Assembly: GCA_900550865.1 (NCBI GenBank)
Contig: URTM01000010.1
Location: 1 to 64,000 of the forward strand
DNA: 64,000 nt
Direction of reading: 5' to 3'
Source: an uncultured Dorea sp.
GTDB lineage: Bacteria; Bacillota; Clostridia; Lachnospirales; Lachnospiraceae
A program made the translations under genes and the position numbers. How positions within the stretch are numbered: the stretch's first letter is position 1; every line of letters starts with the position of its first letter. Below, piece after piece: positions 27,785 through 37,344 of this stretch. The notes beneath the pieces were generated by a model that did not search any database, was not told the origin of the DNA, and saw only the letters and a list, made by a program, of their open reading frames with translations.

Positions 27785-28657
27785 TTAACCCAGTTCTTCT
27801 TCATAGTATTTAATCAGAGCCTGTGTTCCCAGGTCTCCATATCCTTCTGCCTGAAGGAGTTCATAATTTGCCAGTACCTGACTTAATACATCCAGGTTCA
27901 GATCACTCATATTGGCTTCCGTCAGTGCAAGCTTCATATCTTTGATGAAATGCTTCATGAAGAATCCCGGTGCATAATCGCCTGCCAGGATCTTTGGTCC
28001 GAATGCATCCAGCTGTTTACTTCCTGCCGCCCCGGTCGATACGGAATCCAGTACCGTCTGAAGATCCAGTCCTTTTGCTTTTGCATATGTCAGTGCTTCG
28101 CATACACCGGACAGTGTTCCTGCGATCATGATCTGATTTGCAAGTTTGGCGTGCTGTCCGCATCCATTGCCACCCTGATAGTTGATATTGGTTCCCATTG
28201 CCTGGAATAACGGCATGCATGCTTCGTAGTCCTTTTTGGTACCACCCGCTAAAATAGACAGTGTTCCTGCTTTTGCGCCAGTGTCACCGCCTGTTACAGG
28301 TGCATCCAGTACATGGAATCCTCTCTTTGTTCCTTCTTCTGCGATCTTCTGATCCAGCAACGGGCTTGTGGTTGTCATGTCGATGAGATATGCGCCTTCT
28401 CTGGCACTATCCAGAATGTTGCCTGCATCAAAGTATACTTCCTCTACGTCTGTCGGGAAGCCTACGATGGTGATGACGGCTTCGCAGTTCTTTACGCAGT
28501 CTGCGATCGTGTTGTGGAAGATGGCTCCTTCGCCGATCACGTCCTCTACTTTGGATCTAGTTCTTGCATAGATATGCAATTCAAATCCTGCTTTCATAAG
28601 ATTGCGGACCATGGATTTTCCCATGATGCCTACGCCGATGAATGCTATTTTGTTCAT
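27785..28657 (-). CDS. 3-hydroxyisobutyrate dehydrogenase-family NAD(P)-dependent oxidoreductase
   Basis: 290 aa, beta-hydroxyacid dehydrogenase family (tartronate semialdehyde reductase-like). The NAD(P) loop is IAFIGVGIMGKSMVRNLMK, the substrate loop is DAPVTGGDTGAKAGTLSI, and the catalytic Lys lies in GQHAKLANQ. CGGAGG sets the ATG at 28657; the upstream 12-residue extension is not needed. The physiological substrate (tartronate semialdehyde, hydroxyisobutyrate or other) is not decided by the sequence or by neighbours. Confidence 0.9.
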   Translation of the reverse strand: MNKIAFIGVGIMGKSMVRNLMKAGFELHIYARTRSKVEDVIGEGAIFHNTIADCVKNCEAVITIVGFPTDVEEVYFDAGNILDSAREGAYLIDMTTTSPLLDQKIAEEGTKRGFHVLDAPVTGGDTGAKAGTLSILAGGTKKDYEACMPLFQAMGTNINYQGGNGCGQHAKLANQIMIAGTLSGVCEALTYAKAKGLDLQTVLDSVSTGAAGSKQLDAFGPKILAGDYAPGFFMKHFIKDMKLALTEANMSDLNLDVLSQVLANYELLQAEGYGDLGTQALIKYYEEELG

Positions 28658-28679
28658 TTGATTATCCTCCGTGTGTTTA

Positions 28680-30380
28680 TTACTTTGTATCACTTTTTAT
28701 TATTACTTTGCATCGTTTTTTATAAAATGCGATTCCATATTTTAGGATATCTTCAATTCCTTCATCTTTCAGTTCTTCTTCATAATGATTATCTTCAATC
28801 TGCGCCAGTGCTTTTTCACATGCTTTTTGCAGATCACCGTCTTCTGCATATTTGGTTTCTATAATAATTCCTTTTTCCATATCTTGCGTTTCTATTATGA
28901 TATCGCTGTATCCATCTCCACTTTCGCGATTGGAACTGATTCCCCAATGTTCTTTAAGACCTAATATTCCAATCAGAATTCCATGATAGAAGTTCTCTTT
29001 CATTTTTTTCTGAACAAAGGTATCTCTGATACTGATGGTTTTCTTTAGATAAATGCTTAAGATTCTTTCTACTTCTTCTGATCTTCCTTCTTCCAACGCC
29101 AGACAGAAGTCTTTCAGTGTCTTTCCATCTTTTTCAACATTTTCTTTAAACCATGTCATGATCTGTGTAGTGAATATGTCTCTGATTTCTCTGTTCGGGA
29201 TTGCCAGACGGATATTTCTTCCATTTTCCATTCCACACTTTGTGAGATAACCGGTAGTGAATAGTACGCTCCACATATTTTCTATCGAAGTATACATATC
29301 CTGATAAGTCAGTTCCTGATGAATCTCTTTTTCTATCTCCTCACCCGCCACCAGATGTTCTATCTCTCTGCGGACAGTTCCATTATCGGCTTTCCGGACG
29401 AAATGTCTTACAATTTCATTACTGCTGGTATTCATCCAGTAGTTCTGCGGGAAAGCAGACGGATCCTTCTGTAACGACGCAAGATAATTCAGTACATCCC
29501 ACGGGCAATATACTTCCACATTACCAAACCGATACCCATCATACCATTCTTTGATTTGCTGGTACTTTTCTTCAAATCCATAGTATTCCAGGATTTTTTT
29601 TACATCACTATCTGTAAACCCGAAGAATTCTTCAAAGTTCACATCTGTGACAGAGCATACTCTCAGATTATTCAGTCCGGTGAAAATGCTTTCTTTGGAT
29701 ATTCTCATACAACCTGTGAGAACTGCGAATTCCAGGTTGTCGTTGGATTTTAATGCCTGACCAAAGAATCCCCGGATGAGTTCTGTCATCTCATTATAAT
29801 ATCCTTGTTCAAATGCTTTCGCCAACGGTACATCATATTCATCGATCAGTATAATCGTTTTGCTTCCGTAATATTTTTTCAAAAATCCAGACAACAATTT
29901 CAGGCTATTTATCAGTACTGCATCGTTCATGTCTTTATTCAGAAGCCTGCGGTATACTTCTTTGTCCACATCTGACATTTCTTCACATTGAAGTATGCAT
30001 TGATTTTCCCTTGCCAGTTCATTAACAGCGAATACTATCATTGCGCGTGCTTTTTCATATTCGAGTGCCGAGATTTCTTTTAATGACAAGAATAATACAG
30101 GATATTTGCCCATATGTGCTTCACACAGCTCTTTCTCAGCTGCAATCTGTGTTTTTTCAAACATTTCCAGTTGTTTTTCCGATTCTTCATCTATCGAGAA
30201 AAAGCTTTTCAACATGCTCATATTCAAGGATTTTCCAAATCGTCTCGGTCTGGTGAACAGTGTGACCTCCGATCCGCTCATCAGCAGATCTTTGATCATT
30301 CCCGTCTTATCTACATAGTAATAATCATTTTCCCGGATCTTTTCAAAATTATCAATTCCGATAGGGAGTTTCTTTTTCAT
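28680..30380 (-). CDS. AAA-ATPase-like / PD-(D/E)XK nuclease family protein (second copy)
   Basis: 566 aa, paralogue of the gene at 291-1994. The N terminus KKLPIGIDNFEKIRENDYYYVDKT leads into the P-loop-like RPRRFGKSLNMSMLKSFF; TIILIDEYDVPL is the Walker-B-like strand. The C-terminal nuclease-like domain has ESGDGYSDIIIE followed by IIIETKYAE (D...ExK). CGGAGG sets the ATG at 30380, two codons after a GTG. It sits 22 bases upstream of the oxidoreductase and may be co-transcribed with it. Function unknown; family members are sometimes grouped with defence or mobile genes. Confidence 0.85.
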   Translation of the reverse strand: MKKKLPIGIDNFEKIRENDYYYVDKTGMIKDLLMSGSEVTLFTRPRRFGKSLNMSMLKSFFSIDEESEKQLEMFEKTQIAAEKELCEAHMGKYPVLFLSLKEISALEYEKARAMIVFAVNELARENQCILQCEEMSDVDKEVYRRLLNKDMNDAVLINSLKLLSGFLKKYYGSKTIILIDEYDVPLAKAFEQGYYNEMTELIRGFFGQALKSNDNLEFAVLTGCMRISKESIFTGLNNLRVCSVTDVNFEEFFGFTDSDVKKILEYYGFEEKYQQIKEWYDGYRFGNVEVYCPWDVLNYLASLQKDPSAFPQNYWMNTSSNEIVRHFVRKADNGTVRREIEHLVAGEEIEKEIHQELTYQDMYTSIENMWSVLFTTGYLTKCGMENGRNIRLAIPNREIRDIFTTQIMTWFKENVEKDGKTLKDFCLALEEGRSEEVERILSIYLKKTISIRDTFVQKKMKENFYHGILIGILGLKEHWGISSNRESGDGYSDIIIETQDMEKGIIIETKYAEDGDLQKACEKALAQIEDNHYEEELKDEGIEDILKYGIAFYKKRCKVIIKSDTK

Positions 30381-30431
30381 ATGCACCTCCGGTTTTTATA
30401 CTGTCCAACTGTTTTTATGTGGTCTGATTGA

Positions 30432-31109
30432 TTACTCTTCTACTTTCTCCACTACTTCGCCCTGTCTCTTATAGATACTGTTACCCGGCACGAATCCTCT
30501 GACACTTGACAGTGGGTAGATGTTGCTATGGCTTCCGATCACGGTCCCCGGATTCAGTACGCTGCCGCAGCCGACTTCTACTTCGTCTCCGAGCATGGCA
30601 CCGAATTTCTTAAGGCCTGTCTCGATTCTTTCATCTCCGGCTTTTACTACGACCAGTTTCTTGTCTGATTTTACGTTAGATGTGATGGATCCGGCTCCCA
30701 TGTGGGACTTGTATCCGAGAATAGAATCTCCTACATAGTTATAGTGCGGCACCTGTACTTTGTTGAACAGGATGACGTTCTTAAGTTCTGTCGAGTTACC
30801 TACGACTGCTCCTTCGCCGACGATTGCATTTCCGCGGATGAATGCGCACTGGCGGACTTCTGCGTTCTTTCCGATGATCGCCGGTCCGTGGATGTAGGCT
30901 GTCTGGAATACGGTTGCGGATTTGGCAATCCATACGTCTTCGCCGACCTGATCGTATTCATCTGCCGGAAGGGTCTTTCCGAGTTCTTTGATGAAGCCGC
31001 TGATCTTTGGAAGGATTTCCCATGGGTAGGTAGCTCCTTCGAAGATGTCTTTTGCGATGGTTTCATCCATGTGGTTGTAAAGGTTTTTGATGGTTAATTG
31101 TTCTGACAT
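30432..31109 (-). CDS. hexapeptide-repeat (GlmU C-terminal-like) protein
   Basis: 225 aa. A short helical N terminus is followed by a left-handed beta-helix with repeats from VWIAKSATVFQTAYIHGPAIIG to GSVLNPGTVIGSHSNIYPLSS, like the acyltransferase half of sugar-1-phosphate nucleotidylyltransferases. The nucleotidylyltransferase half is absent. NCBI-type annotation often calls these UDP-GlcNAc pyrophosphorylase-like, but on sequence only an acyl- or sugar-binding helix can be supported. AAAAGGAG precedes the start. Confidence 0.85.
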   Translation of the reverse strand: MSEQLTIKNLYNHMDETIAKDIFEGATYPWEILPKISGFIKELGKTLPADEYDQVGEDVWIAKSATVFQTAYIHGPAIIGKNAEVRQCAFIRGNAIVGEGAVVGNSTELKNVILFNKVQVPHYNYVGDSILGYKSHMGAGSITSNVKSDKKLVVVKAGDERIETGLKKFGAMLGDEVEVGCGSVLNPGTVIGSHSNIYPLSSVRGFVPGNSIYKRQGEVVEKVEE

Positions 31110-31129
31110 GTTGATTCTCCTTTTCTCAT

Positions 31130-31798
31130 TTATACTGTTTCAATTCTACACTGTAATTCATTTAAAAATTTTCGAAAACTTGGTGAACTATTTTCTTCCA
31201 GCACCAATTCTTTTCCTATTTTTTCTGCCCATTCACATTTTGCTCTTCCTATCTCACTATATCTACTTTTTGCCTTTTTTCTTAATCCAGGCAAACCACC
31301 TGGATAAACAGCATTTGCCAATGTTTCCCATGTATCACACATTCCATCCTGTTCATAGGCTTTTATATATTTTTTTCTTGCAGTCGGATATGCTCTTCCT
31401 ATAGCAGCCTCATCTCCAAGAAGCCATGCCTCCATTTCCTTCACTGCAATACAAAACGCATAATCCACTAGCATTACTGATTCATTTGCCACTTGTTCCA
31501 ATTCACTTTTAAATATATCATAATTTCGATTGTCATTATCAAGCACAACTATAATTGCCGACTGAGGCATAGAACTTAACGAACGATCAAACCCTCTCAA
31601 ATATATATGCAGATTATTCAATAAGTTTCCACCTTTTCTTTCCATCAGATTCCCACTTGTTCTTAAATGTCCAATACCACTAAAAGATTTTGTGTCATAA
31701 ATGATTTCTTTCCCAGGATATTTATCTTGAAGTTTTTTCATCACTTCACCAACTAAGATTTCCGTAGAAGCATCTTCTATTAAATATTGAAAGTACAT
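31130..31798 (-). CDS. Toprim/DUF4276-like protein, partner of AAA ATPase
   Basis: 222 aa. A Toprim-like pattern is visible: an acidic residue in YLIEDASTEILV (E8) and DxD in VVLDNDN (D87, D89), followed by VKEMEAWLLGDE as in DUF4276/RloB-type proteins. No membrane segment. It follows the AAA gene by 14 bases behind AAAGGAG and is surely in the same transcript. AAA plus Toprim pairs of this shape (OLD, PARIS, AbiL types) act in phage defence by nuclease activity; that role here is inference. Base composition is more AT-rich than topB beside it. Confidence 0.82.
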   Translation of the reverse strand: MYFQYLIEDASTEILVGEVMKKLQDKYPGKEIIYDTKSFSGIGHLRTSGNLMERKGGNLLNNLHIYLRGFDRSLSSMPQSAIIVVLDNDNRNYDIFKSELEQVANESVMLVDYAFCIAVKEMEAWLLGDEAAIGRAYPTARKKYIKAYEQDGMCDTWETLANAVYPGGLPGLRKKAKSRYSEIGRAKCEWAEKIGKELVLEENSSPSFRKFLNELQCRIETV

Positions 31799-31812
31799 TA
31801 ATATACACTCCT

Positions 31813-33033
31813 TTATCCAAAATACTTACTGTACCACATATCTCCTAATGGCACCCCTTCCTCTGAAAGTTCTTTAACAAACTGGTATTCCGATGCTCTT
31901 TTTATCGTTGAAAATCCATCTTCTCCTTTTGTCAACACCCAAACATTATCTGGATTAAGTGCATTCACAAAAAAAGGACTGTGCGTTGTAACAAACAACT
32001 GTTTTGAAAAACCCGTTCCTACATTTTTTACCATTTCATCTGCAAGTAATTTGAGATATTGGTGATACAATCCATTCTCTGGCTCTTCTATAAAAACCAG
32101 TTGTCTTGGATTGCTTTCGTGTAATAACAAATAATAAGCAAATAATTTTAACGTTCCATCCGACATCTTAGGAGAATAAAATGAGGATTTAAACCCTTTC
32201 TCCCAAAATTTCAGCATCATTTGTCCGTTGTCAAATTTTACAGGTTCGATTTTTTCTATATTAGGCAATTTCGTCTGAATTTCTTTCAAAACTTTCATGA
32301 ACTCTCTTTTGTTTTCGCGATACATATACTGTGCTACATTATTTATATTACTTCCTGTACGATTCAAATATGGCTGAGGTGCCGCAGTTTGTAATGTTCT
32401 TGCCGCATCCGGAGAAAAATAACACAAATACCAGCTTTTAAGGAAATTAAGAAATTTTTCAATTCGTTCATACTGTTTCATAGCTCCCAGTGTGACAATC
32501 CCTAATTTCCGTATATCTGCCAATTCAACTTCTACTTTTTTCCCTTTGACGGTTCTTCCATTTTCATCTGCCCCACCTTCCTTACCTTCATAAGCATATC
32601 CTCTTCCGTTTTGCAAAAATAAAAACGATAATGGCCATCCTCTTTTTTCTACTCTTTGTCGCAATCTTTCTTCTTTCACATATGGTCTTCCCATAATATC
32701 TTCATCTATTTCTAACTCATAAGTAATCGGACGGGTATTACTACTTTCGCGATAGTATAATTCAAATTTGACAGGCTCCTTAACCCCTTGGGATCTTATC
32801 TGTGTAAATCCACCACGATTTTTTACATCGCAAGCCGCTTCAACACCAACTTCCATACAATCAGCTAGAAAACCAAAAGCATCAGCCAGGGTGCTTTTTC
32901 CATTTCCACTCGGTCCTATAATAACAGTTACATTATTTAACGCGGCATCCTTTTGATTTGATAATGTTTTTCCCATTACAATATCTTTTAATGGTCCAAA
33001 ATTTTTAATTCTCACACCTTCTATTTTTCCCAT
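31813..33033 (-). CDS. OLD-like AAA family ATPase
   Basis: 406 aa, SMC/ABC-type ATPase of the AAA_15/AAA_21 group. Walker A GPSGNGKST (residues 40-48), ABC-like signature MSDGTLKLFAYYLLL, Walker B LVFIEEPENGLY and the downstream switch His in TTHSPFFVNAL are intact. A central insertion (about 95-260) separates the lobes. There is no C-terminal Toprim domain; that function is probably supplied by the separate gene at 31130-31798. CGGAGG precedes the ATG. Together they look like a two-gene defence module between housekeeping genes. Confidence 0.88.
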   Translation of the reverse strand: MGKIEGVRIKNFGPLKDIVMGKTLSNQKDAALNNVTVIIGPSGNGKSTLADAFGFLADCMEVGVEAACDVKNRGGFTQIRSQGVKEPVKFELYYRESSNTRPITYELEIDEDIMGRPYVKEERLRQRVEKRGWPLSFLFLQNGRGYAYEGKEGGADENGRTVKGKKVEVELADIRKLGIVTLGAMKQYERIEKFLNFLKSWYLCYFSPDAARTLQTAAPQPYLNRTGSNINNVAQYMYRENKREFMKVLKEIQTKLPNIEKIEPVKFDNGQMMLKFWEKGFKSSFYSPKMSDGTLKLFAYYLLLHESNPRQLVFIEEPENGLYHQYLKLLADEMVKNVGTGFSKQLFVTTHSPFFVNALNPDNVWVLTKGEDGFSTIKRASEYQFVKELSEEGVPLGDMWYSKYFG

Positions 33034-33068
33034 CTTTTACCTCCGTTCAAGTATATATTTAAGCAAAA

Positions 33069-35123
33069 TTATTTTTTAGTATTCTTTCTCACCGGCTTCT
33101 TATAAAACTGTGCTGCCTTATCATAGCACGCCCGCATCTGATACTGGTTATTCAGTCCCTTCACCGCTAATGTTCTTCTCGACACGAAGTCATCCAGCTT
33201 CTTCATATATTCATCTGATGTGATATCTCCGTCTGCCACATACGTCAGACCTTTTTCCCAGCTTGCCGTAAGTTCCGGGTTCAGGAGCGGCCGGATGGAA
33301 TGGTCTACGACATCGTAGATCATTTCCCCTAACATCGTCGGCGTGACGATCTGGGTCTTTTTATTCAGTGCGAGGTATTTATTATTGAATAATTTCTTCA
33401 GTATCTCGCCTCTGGTGGCACTGGTGCCGATTCCGCTTCCTTTGATCTGGGCGCGAAGTTCTTCGTCTTCGATGAGCTGTCCTGCATTTTCCATGGCAAG
33501 GATCAGTGAACCGGAATTGTAGCGCTTCGGCGGCGAGGTCTTGCCTTCTTTGATATCCAGGGACTGCACCGGAAGGGTCATGCCTTTCTTGAGGCTCTGA
33601 ATCCTGGCGAAGAAGTCTGCATCGGTGTCTTTGTCTTCGGTACTGTCTGTATTGTCGTTATTGTCGTTGTTGTTATTGTCGTTCTTCCTGCCTGGCACAC
33701 CTGTAACTTTCAGATAGCCTTCTTCTGCCAGTACTTTGAAGCTTGAGAAGAAGGATTCTTCTTTGATCTTCGTCACGATCGATACTTTCTGATAGACAGC
33801 CGGTGGGTAGAAGATGCTTAAGAATCGTCTTACGATCACATCATACACCCTCTGTGACAGATTCGGAAGTCCTTTTAGTGCTCCCATGCCCTGTCCGGTC
33901 GGGATGATCGCATAGTGGTCTGTGATCTGTTTATCATTGACATATCTGGTCTTCTCTAAGCCTTTGTGGCTGCCGAATTTCACGATGTCCTGAAGATATG
34001 GCTTTGCCGGTTCATACTGCATCAGGCCGTTCAAGTTCTTGTGGATCTCTTTTGCTACTGCTGTGGACAGCACGCGGGCATCCGTTCTTGGATAGGTGAC
34101 GAGTTTTTTTTCATATAGTTCCTGGATGATCCGGAGGGTCTCATCCGGGCTGATCTTGAACCGCTTGGAACATTCATTCTGGATCTCGGCCAGGTTGAAT
34201 AATAACGGCGGGTTCTTCTTTTCTTTCTTTTTTTCTATGGATACGATCTGGCAGGTCAGGGGTTGGCTGGTATCTGACTCACTGTTGCTTAGGTAGCGAA
34301 TCAGTTCTTCTGCCTTTTCCTTTTCTTTGAATCCATTTTCCTTATAGAGGTCGAAGGATTCGAACCATTTTGATCCTTTGACTGCCCGCCATTCGCCTTC
34401 GAATGTCGCACCTTTCTCTCCGATGGTGCTTAGGACTCTGTAGAACGGGGTCTCTACGAACTCCCGGATCTCCCGTTCTCTGCGCACGACCATGCCGAGG
34501 ACGCAGGTCATAACGCGGCCTACGGATACGACGGAATATTTCGTATTCAGATAATTGGAGATGCTGTTGCCGTATTTTAATGTCAGGAGGCGGGAGAAGT
34601 TGATTCCCATCAGGTAGTCTTCTTTCGCTCTTAGGTAAGCCGATGCTGCCAGGTTGTCGTATTCTTTTAAGTCTTTTGCTTCTTTGATTCCGCGCAGGAT
34701 CTCTTCTTCTGTCTGGGAGTCGATCCATACGCGGCGGCGGTTCTTGCCCTTTACGCCTGCCTGCTGTTCGACCAGGCGGTAGATGTATTCTCCTTCCCGT
34801 CCCGAGTCGGTACAGACGTAGATCGTGTCTACGTCTGCTCTGTTAAGAAGGCCCGACACGATCCGGAACTGCTTGGATACTGCCGGGATGACTTCGTACT
34901 TGAACTCCTGCGGGATAAAAGGCAGAGTCTCAAGACTCCACCTTTTTAATGCCGGATCGTATTCTTCCGGATAACTCATCGTGACCAGGTGTCCGACGCA
35001 CCAGGTTACGATTGCTTCTGCTGATTCGAGATATCCGTCTTTTCTCTGTGTATTGATATGCAATGCCTTGGCAAACTCCTGCGCTACGCTGGGTTTTTCG
35101 GCAATGTATAGTGATTTTCCCAT
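33069..35123 (-). CDS. topB: DNA topoisomerase III
   Basis: 684 aa, type IA topoisomerase that decatenates DNA. Toprim domain: LYIAEKPSVAQEFAKAL at the N terminus and VCTDSGREGEYIYRL near residue 100. The catalytic Tyr is in LVTYPRTDARVLS. The C-terminal domain is short, with no zinc fingers. An Asn/Asp-rich low-complexity insertion (DNNNNDNNDNTDSTEDKD, encoded around 33614-33690) interrupts the second half of the core. It may be a chromosomal copy or derived from a conjugative element, where TopB homologues are common. Confidence 0.94.
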   Translation of the reverse strand: MGKSLYIAEKPSVAQEFAKALHINTQRKDGYLESAEAIVTWCVGHLVTMSYPEEYDPALKRWSLETLPFIPQEFKYEVIPAVSKQFRIVSGLLNRADVDTIYVCTDSGREGEYIYRLVEQQAGVKGKNRRRVWIDSQTEEEILRGIKEAKDLKEYDNLAASAYLRAKEDYLMGINFSRLLTLKYGNSISNYLNTKYSVVSVGRVMTCVLGMVVRREREIREFVETPFYRVLSTIGEKGATFEGEWRAVKGSKWFESFDLYKENGFKEKEKAEELIRYLSNSESDTSQPLTCQIVSIEKKKEKKNPPLLFNLAEIQNECSKRFKISPDETLRIIQELYEKKLVTYPRTDARVLSTAVAKEIHKNLNGLMQYEPAKPYLQDIVKFGSHKGLEKTRYVNDKQITDHYAIIPTGQGMGALKGLPNLSQRVYDVIVRRFLSIFYPPAVYQKVSIVTKIKEESFFSSFKVLAEEGYLKVTGVPGRKNDNNNNDNNDNTDSTEDKDTDADFFARIQSLKKGMTLPVQSLDIKEGKTSPPKRYNSGSLILAMENAGQLIEDEELRAQIKGSGIGTSATRGEILKKLFNNKYLALNKKTQIVTPTMLGEMIYDVVDHSIRPLLNPELTASWEKGLTYVADGDITSDEYMKKLDDFVSRRTLAVKGLNNQYQMRACYDKAAQFYKKPVRKNTKK

Positions 35124-35146
35124 GTAATTATGTTACTCCTTGGTGA

Positions 35147-35253
35147 GCCGATGGGGACGGGAATTACTGGCTCTTTTCCTGTCCCTGATGGCTTTTTATT
35201 TTTTTCTGTGCCGGAGGGACAGGAAAAAAGCCAGTAATCCCCGTCCCCGTTGG
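35147..35253. repeat. two inverted copies of a ~46-bp palindromic repeat unit
   Basis: Unit one is 35147-35192 (plus), unit two 35210-35253 (minus). Their cores, 35153-35186 and 35215-35248, form a 34-bp inverted repeat with two mismatches. Both share GGGGACGGG, GGCT(C/T)TTTT and TGTCCC with the units at 37345 and 37671. The right unit lies within the end of ppk1. Confidence 0.8.
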
Positions 35254-37325
35254 TCTTCTTCGTGCAGTGCTTCTTCCATGAAGGTTGCCTGGGAATCCAC
35301 AGCTTTTATGCCGCCGGTCCGTTTCATATATGTGCCGTCTTTCTGCATGATCCTTGCTTTCACGTTATCGCTTAACATAATCTTCAAGTCATGGTTGATC
35401 TGGCGTCTGATCTGCCCGTCTAATACCGGGCAGGCTACTTCTACTCTTTTTTCTGTATTTCTTGTCATCATGTCTGCGGAGCCGATATAGATCTTCTGGT
35501 CTTTTCCGGTTCCGAAGCTGAAGATACGTGGATGTTCCAGATAGCGGCCAACCACGCTCATCACTCTGACATTCTCCGTAAATCCAGGCACTCCCGGTAG
35601 TATACAGCAGATTCCGCGAACAATCAAGTCTACCCTTACTCCGGCGCAGGAGGCCTCGGATACTTTCTTTATGAAGTCCACATCTGTCACGGAGTTCATC
35701 TTCATTATGATGCGTCCTTCGCTTCCTTTTGTGATCTCTTCGTCCATCATCTGTAAGATACGGCTCTTTAAGCTGACCGGTGAGACGATCAGGTATTGAT
35801 AGCTGCCCTGCAGATTGCCGATGGACATATTCTTGAAAAATTCTGCGGCGTCCTGTCCGATTCGCGGATCGGCTGTCATCAGGGACAGATCGGTATACAT
35901 GGCGGCTGTCTTCTCGTTATAATTGCCGGTTCCGACCTGTGTGATATACTGGATGTCATTGCGGTTCCTGTATGTGATCAGACAGATCTTGGAATGCACT
36001 TTGTAGCCGTCGAATCCGTAGATCACACGGCATCCGGCTTCTTCCAGTCGTTCCGACCAGTCGATATTGTTCTGCTCGTCGAATCTTGCACGCAGCTCGA
36101 TCAGTACGGTGACTTCTTTGCCATTTTCCGCAGCTGCGCACAGGTATTCCACCAGTCTTGCCTTCTTCGCCAGGCGGTAGATGGTGATCTTGATCGTCAT
36201 TACATTCGGGTCTGCCGCGGCATCTTTGATCAGCTTTAGGAATGGATCCATGCTTTCGTATGGGTAGAACAACAGGATATCATTCTTTTTCACCTGTTTT
36301 AACATGTTGCCATCCTGTACATGTGCGGATTTTTGCGGGGAAAACGGCTCGTAGACCAGTGCTTTCTTCATGGACTCCGGAAGATTTCCTGCGATTGAGA
36401 ACATGTAATCCAGTTTCATCGGCATCTTCGTGCGGAAGATCTGCTCCGGTGTGATCTTGAATTTCTTACAGAAGTATTCCTGCATTTCCGGTGACAGTTT
36501 TTCCGCTGTTTCTAATCTTACAACTGCCATTCTTCGGCGTTTGTGCAGGGTACTCTGCATGAGCTTCCGGAAGTCATCGGTAACCTCCAGTGCTTCATCG
36601 TCCGGAGATACGTCTGCATTTCTTGTCACACAGATGTAGTTCGTGTCAGATACTTCGTACTGGTCAAATACCAGATCCAGGTATTCCATGATGACTTTTT
36701 CCATGCGGATGTAACGGATGTCATGTCCCGGAAGCATCAGGATATCGGATACATAGGTTGGAACCGGTACGATTCCGAGGATCTGCTCTTTTTCTTTGTC
36801 GTCTTTGGTCTTCTTGCTATTGATATGCTTCAGATTGGCTGTTACGTAGATATCTTTATTCATAAGGTGCGGGAACGGGTGGCTGCTGTCTACGATCTGC
36901 GGTGACAGTACCGGCAGGATCTGCTCTTTGAAACATTTCTTTACGTATTTCTTCTCGTCTGCCTCCAGTTCTTTAAAGTCCAGTCCGCAGACCCCGTATG
37001 GAGACAGTTCTTTCTTGATCCCGGCGTAGGTCTTGTCGCGTTCTTTATATAACGGGGCAACTGCTGCGTAGATCGCATCCAGCTGCTCCTGCGGTGTCAT
37101 TCCCGAGCGGCTGTCTCTGTGTCTGTCATCTGTCTGCACCATATCATAGAGGCTTCCGACACGGATCATGAAGAATTCATCCAAGTTACTGGTGAAGATG
37201 GCCACGAATTTCATACGTTCCAGCAACGGCACGCTCTTATCTCTTGCTTCTTCCAATACACGCTGATCGAATCTCAGCCAGGAAAGTTCTCGGTTCTGTG
37301 TGTAGTTTAATAGTTCTCGGTCCAT
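35196..37325 (-). CDS. ppk1: polyphosphate kinase
   Basis: 709 aa, PPK1 family. It makes polyphosphate reversibly from ATP at the membrane. The N terminus NYTQNRELSWLRFDQRVLEEA, the catalytic-His segment GFDGYKVHSKICLI, LRARFDEQNNIDWSERLEEAG and the second phospholipase D-like domain (IYIGSADMMTRN) are present. CGGAGG sets the ATG at 37325; the 22-residue upstream extension runs through a repeat element. The last 17 residues (RGRGLLAFFLSLRHRKK) and the stop are encoded by a palindromic repeat, so the native C terminus has been replaced. The promoter is at 37422-37450. Confidence 0.95.
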   Translation of the reverse strand: MDRELLNYTQNRELSWLRFDQRVLEEARDKSVPLLERMKFVAIFTSNLDEFFMIRVGSLYDMVQTDDRHRDSRSGMTPQEQLDAIYAAVAPLYKERDKTYAGIKKELSPYGVCGLDFKELEADEKKYVKKCFKEQILPVLSPQIVDSSHPFPHLMNKDIYVTANLKHINSKKTKDDKEKEQILGIVPVPTYVSDILMLPGHDIRYIRMEKVIMEYLDLVFDQYEVSDTNYICVTRNADVSPDDEALEVTDDFRKLMQSTLHKRRRMAVVRLETAEKLSPEMQEYFCKKFKITPEQIFRTKMPMKLDYMFSIAGNLPESMKKALVYEPFSPQKSAHVQDGNMLKQVKKNDILLFYPYESMDPFLKLIKDAAADPNVMTIKITIYRLAKKARLVEYLCAAAENGKEVTVLIELRARFDEQNNIDWSERLEEAGCRVIYGFDGYKVHSKICLITYRNRNDIQYITQVGTGNYNEKTAAMYTDLSLMTADPRIGQDAAEFFKNMSIGNLQGSYQYLIVSPVSLKSRILQMMDEEITKGSEGRIIMKMNSVTDVDFIKKVSEASCAGVRVDLIVRGICCILPGVPGFTENVRVMSVVGRYLEHPRIFSFGTGKDQKIYIGSADMMTRNTEKRVEVACPVLDGQIRRQINHDLKIMLSDNVKARIMQKDGTYMKRTGGIKAVDSQATFMEEALHEEDQRGRGLLAFFLSLRHRKK

Positions 37326-37344
37326 AAGGTCTGCCTCCGTTTCT

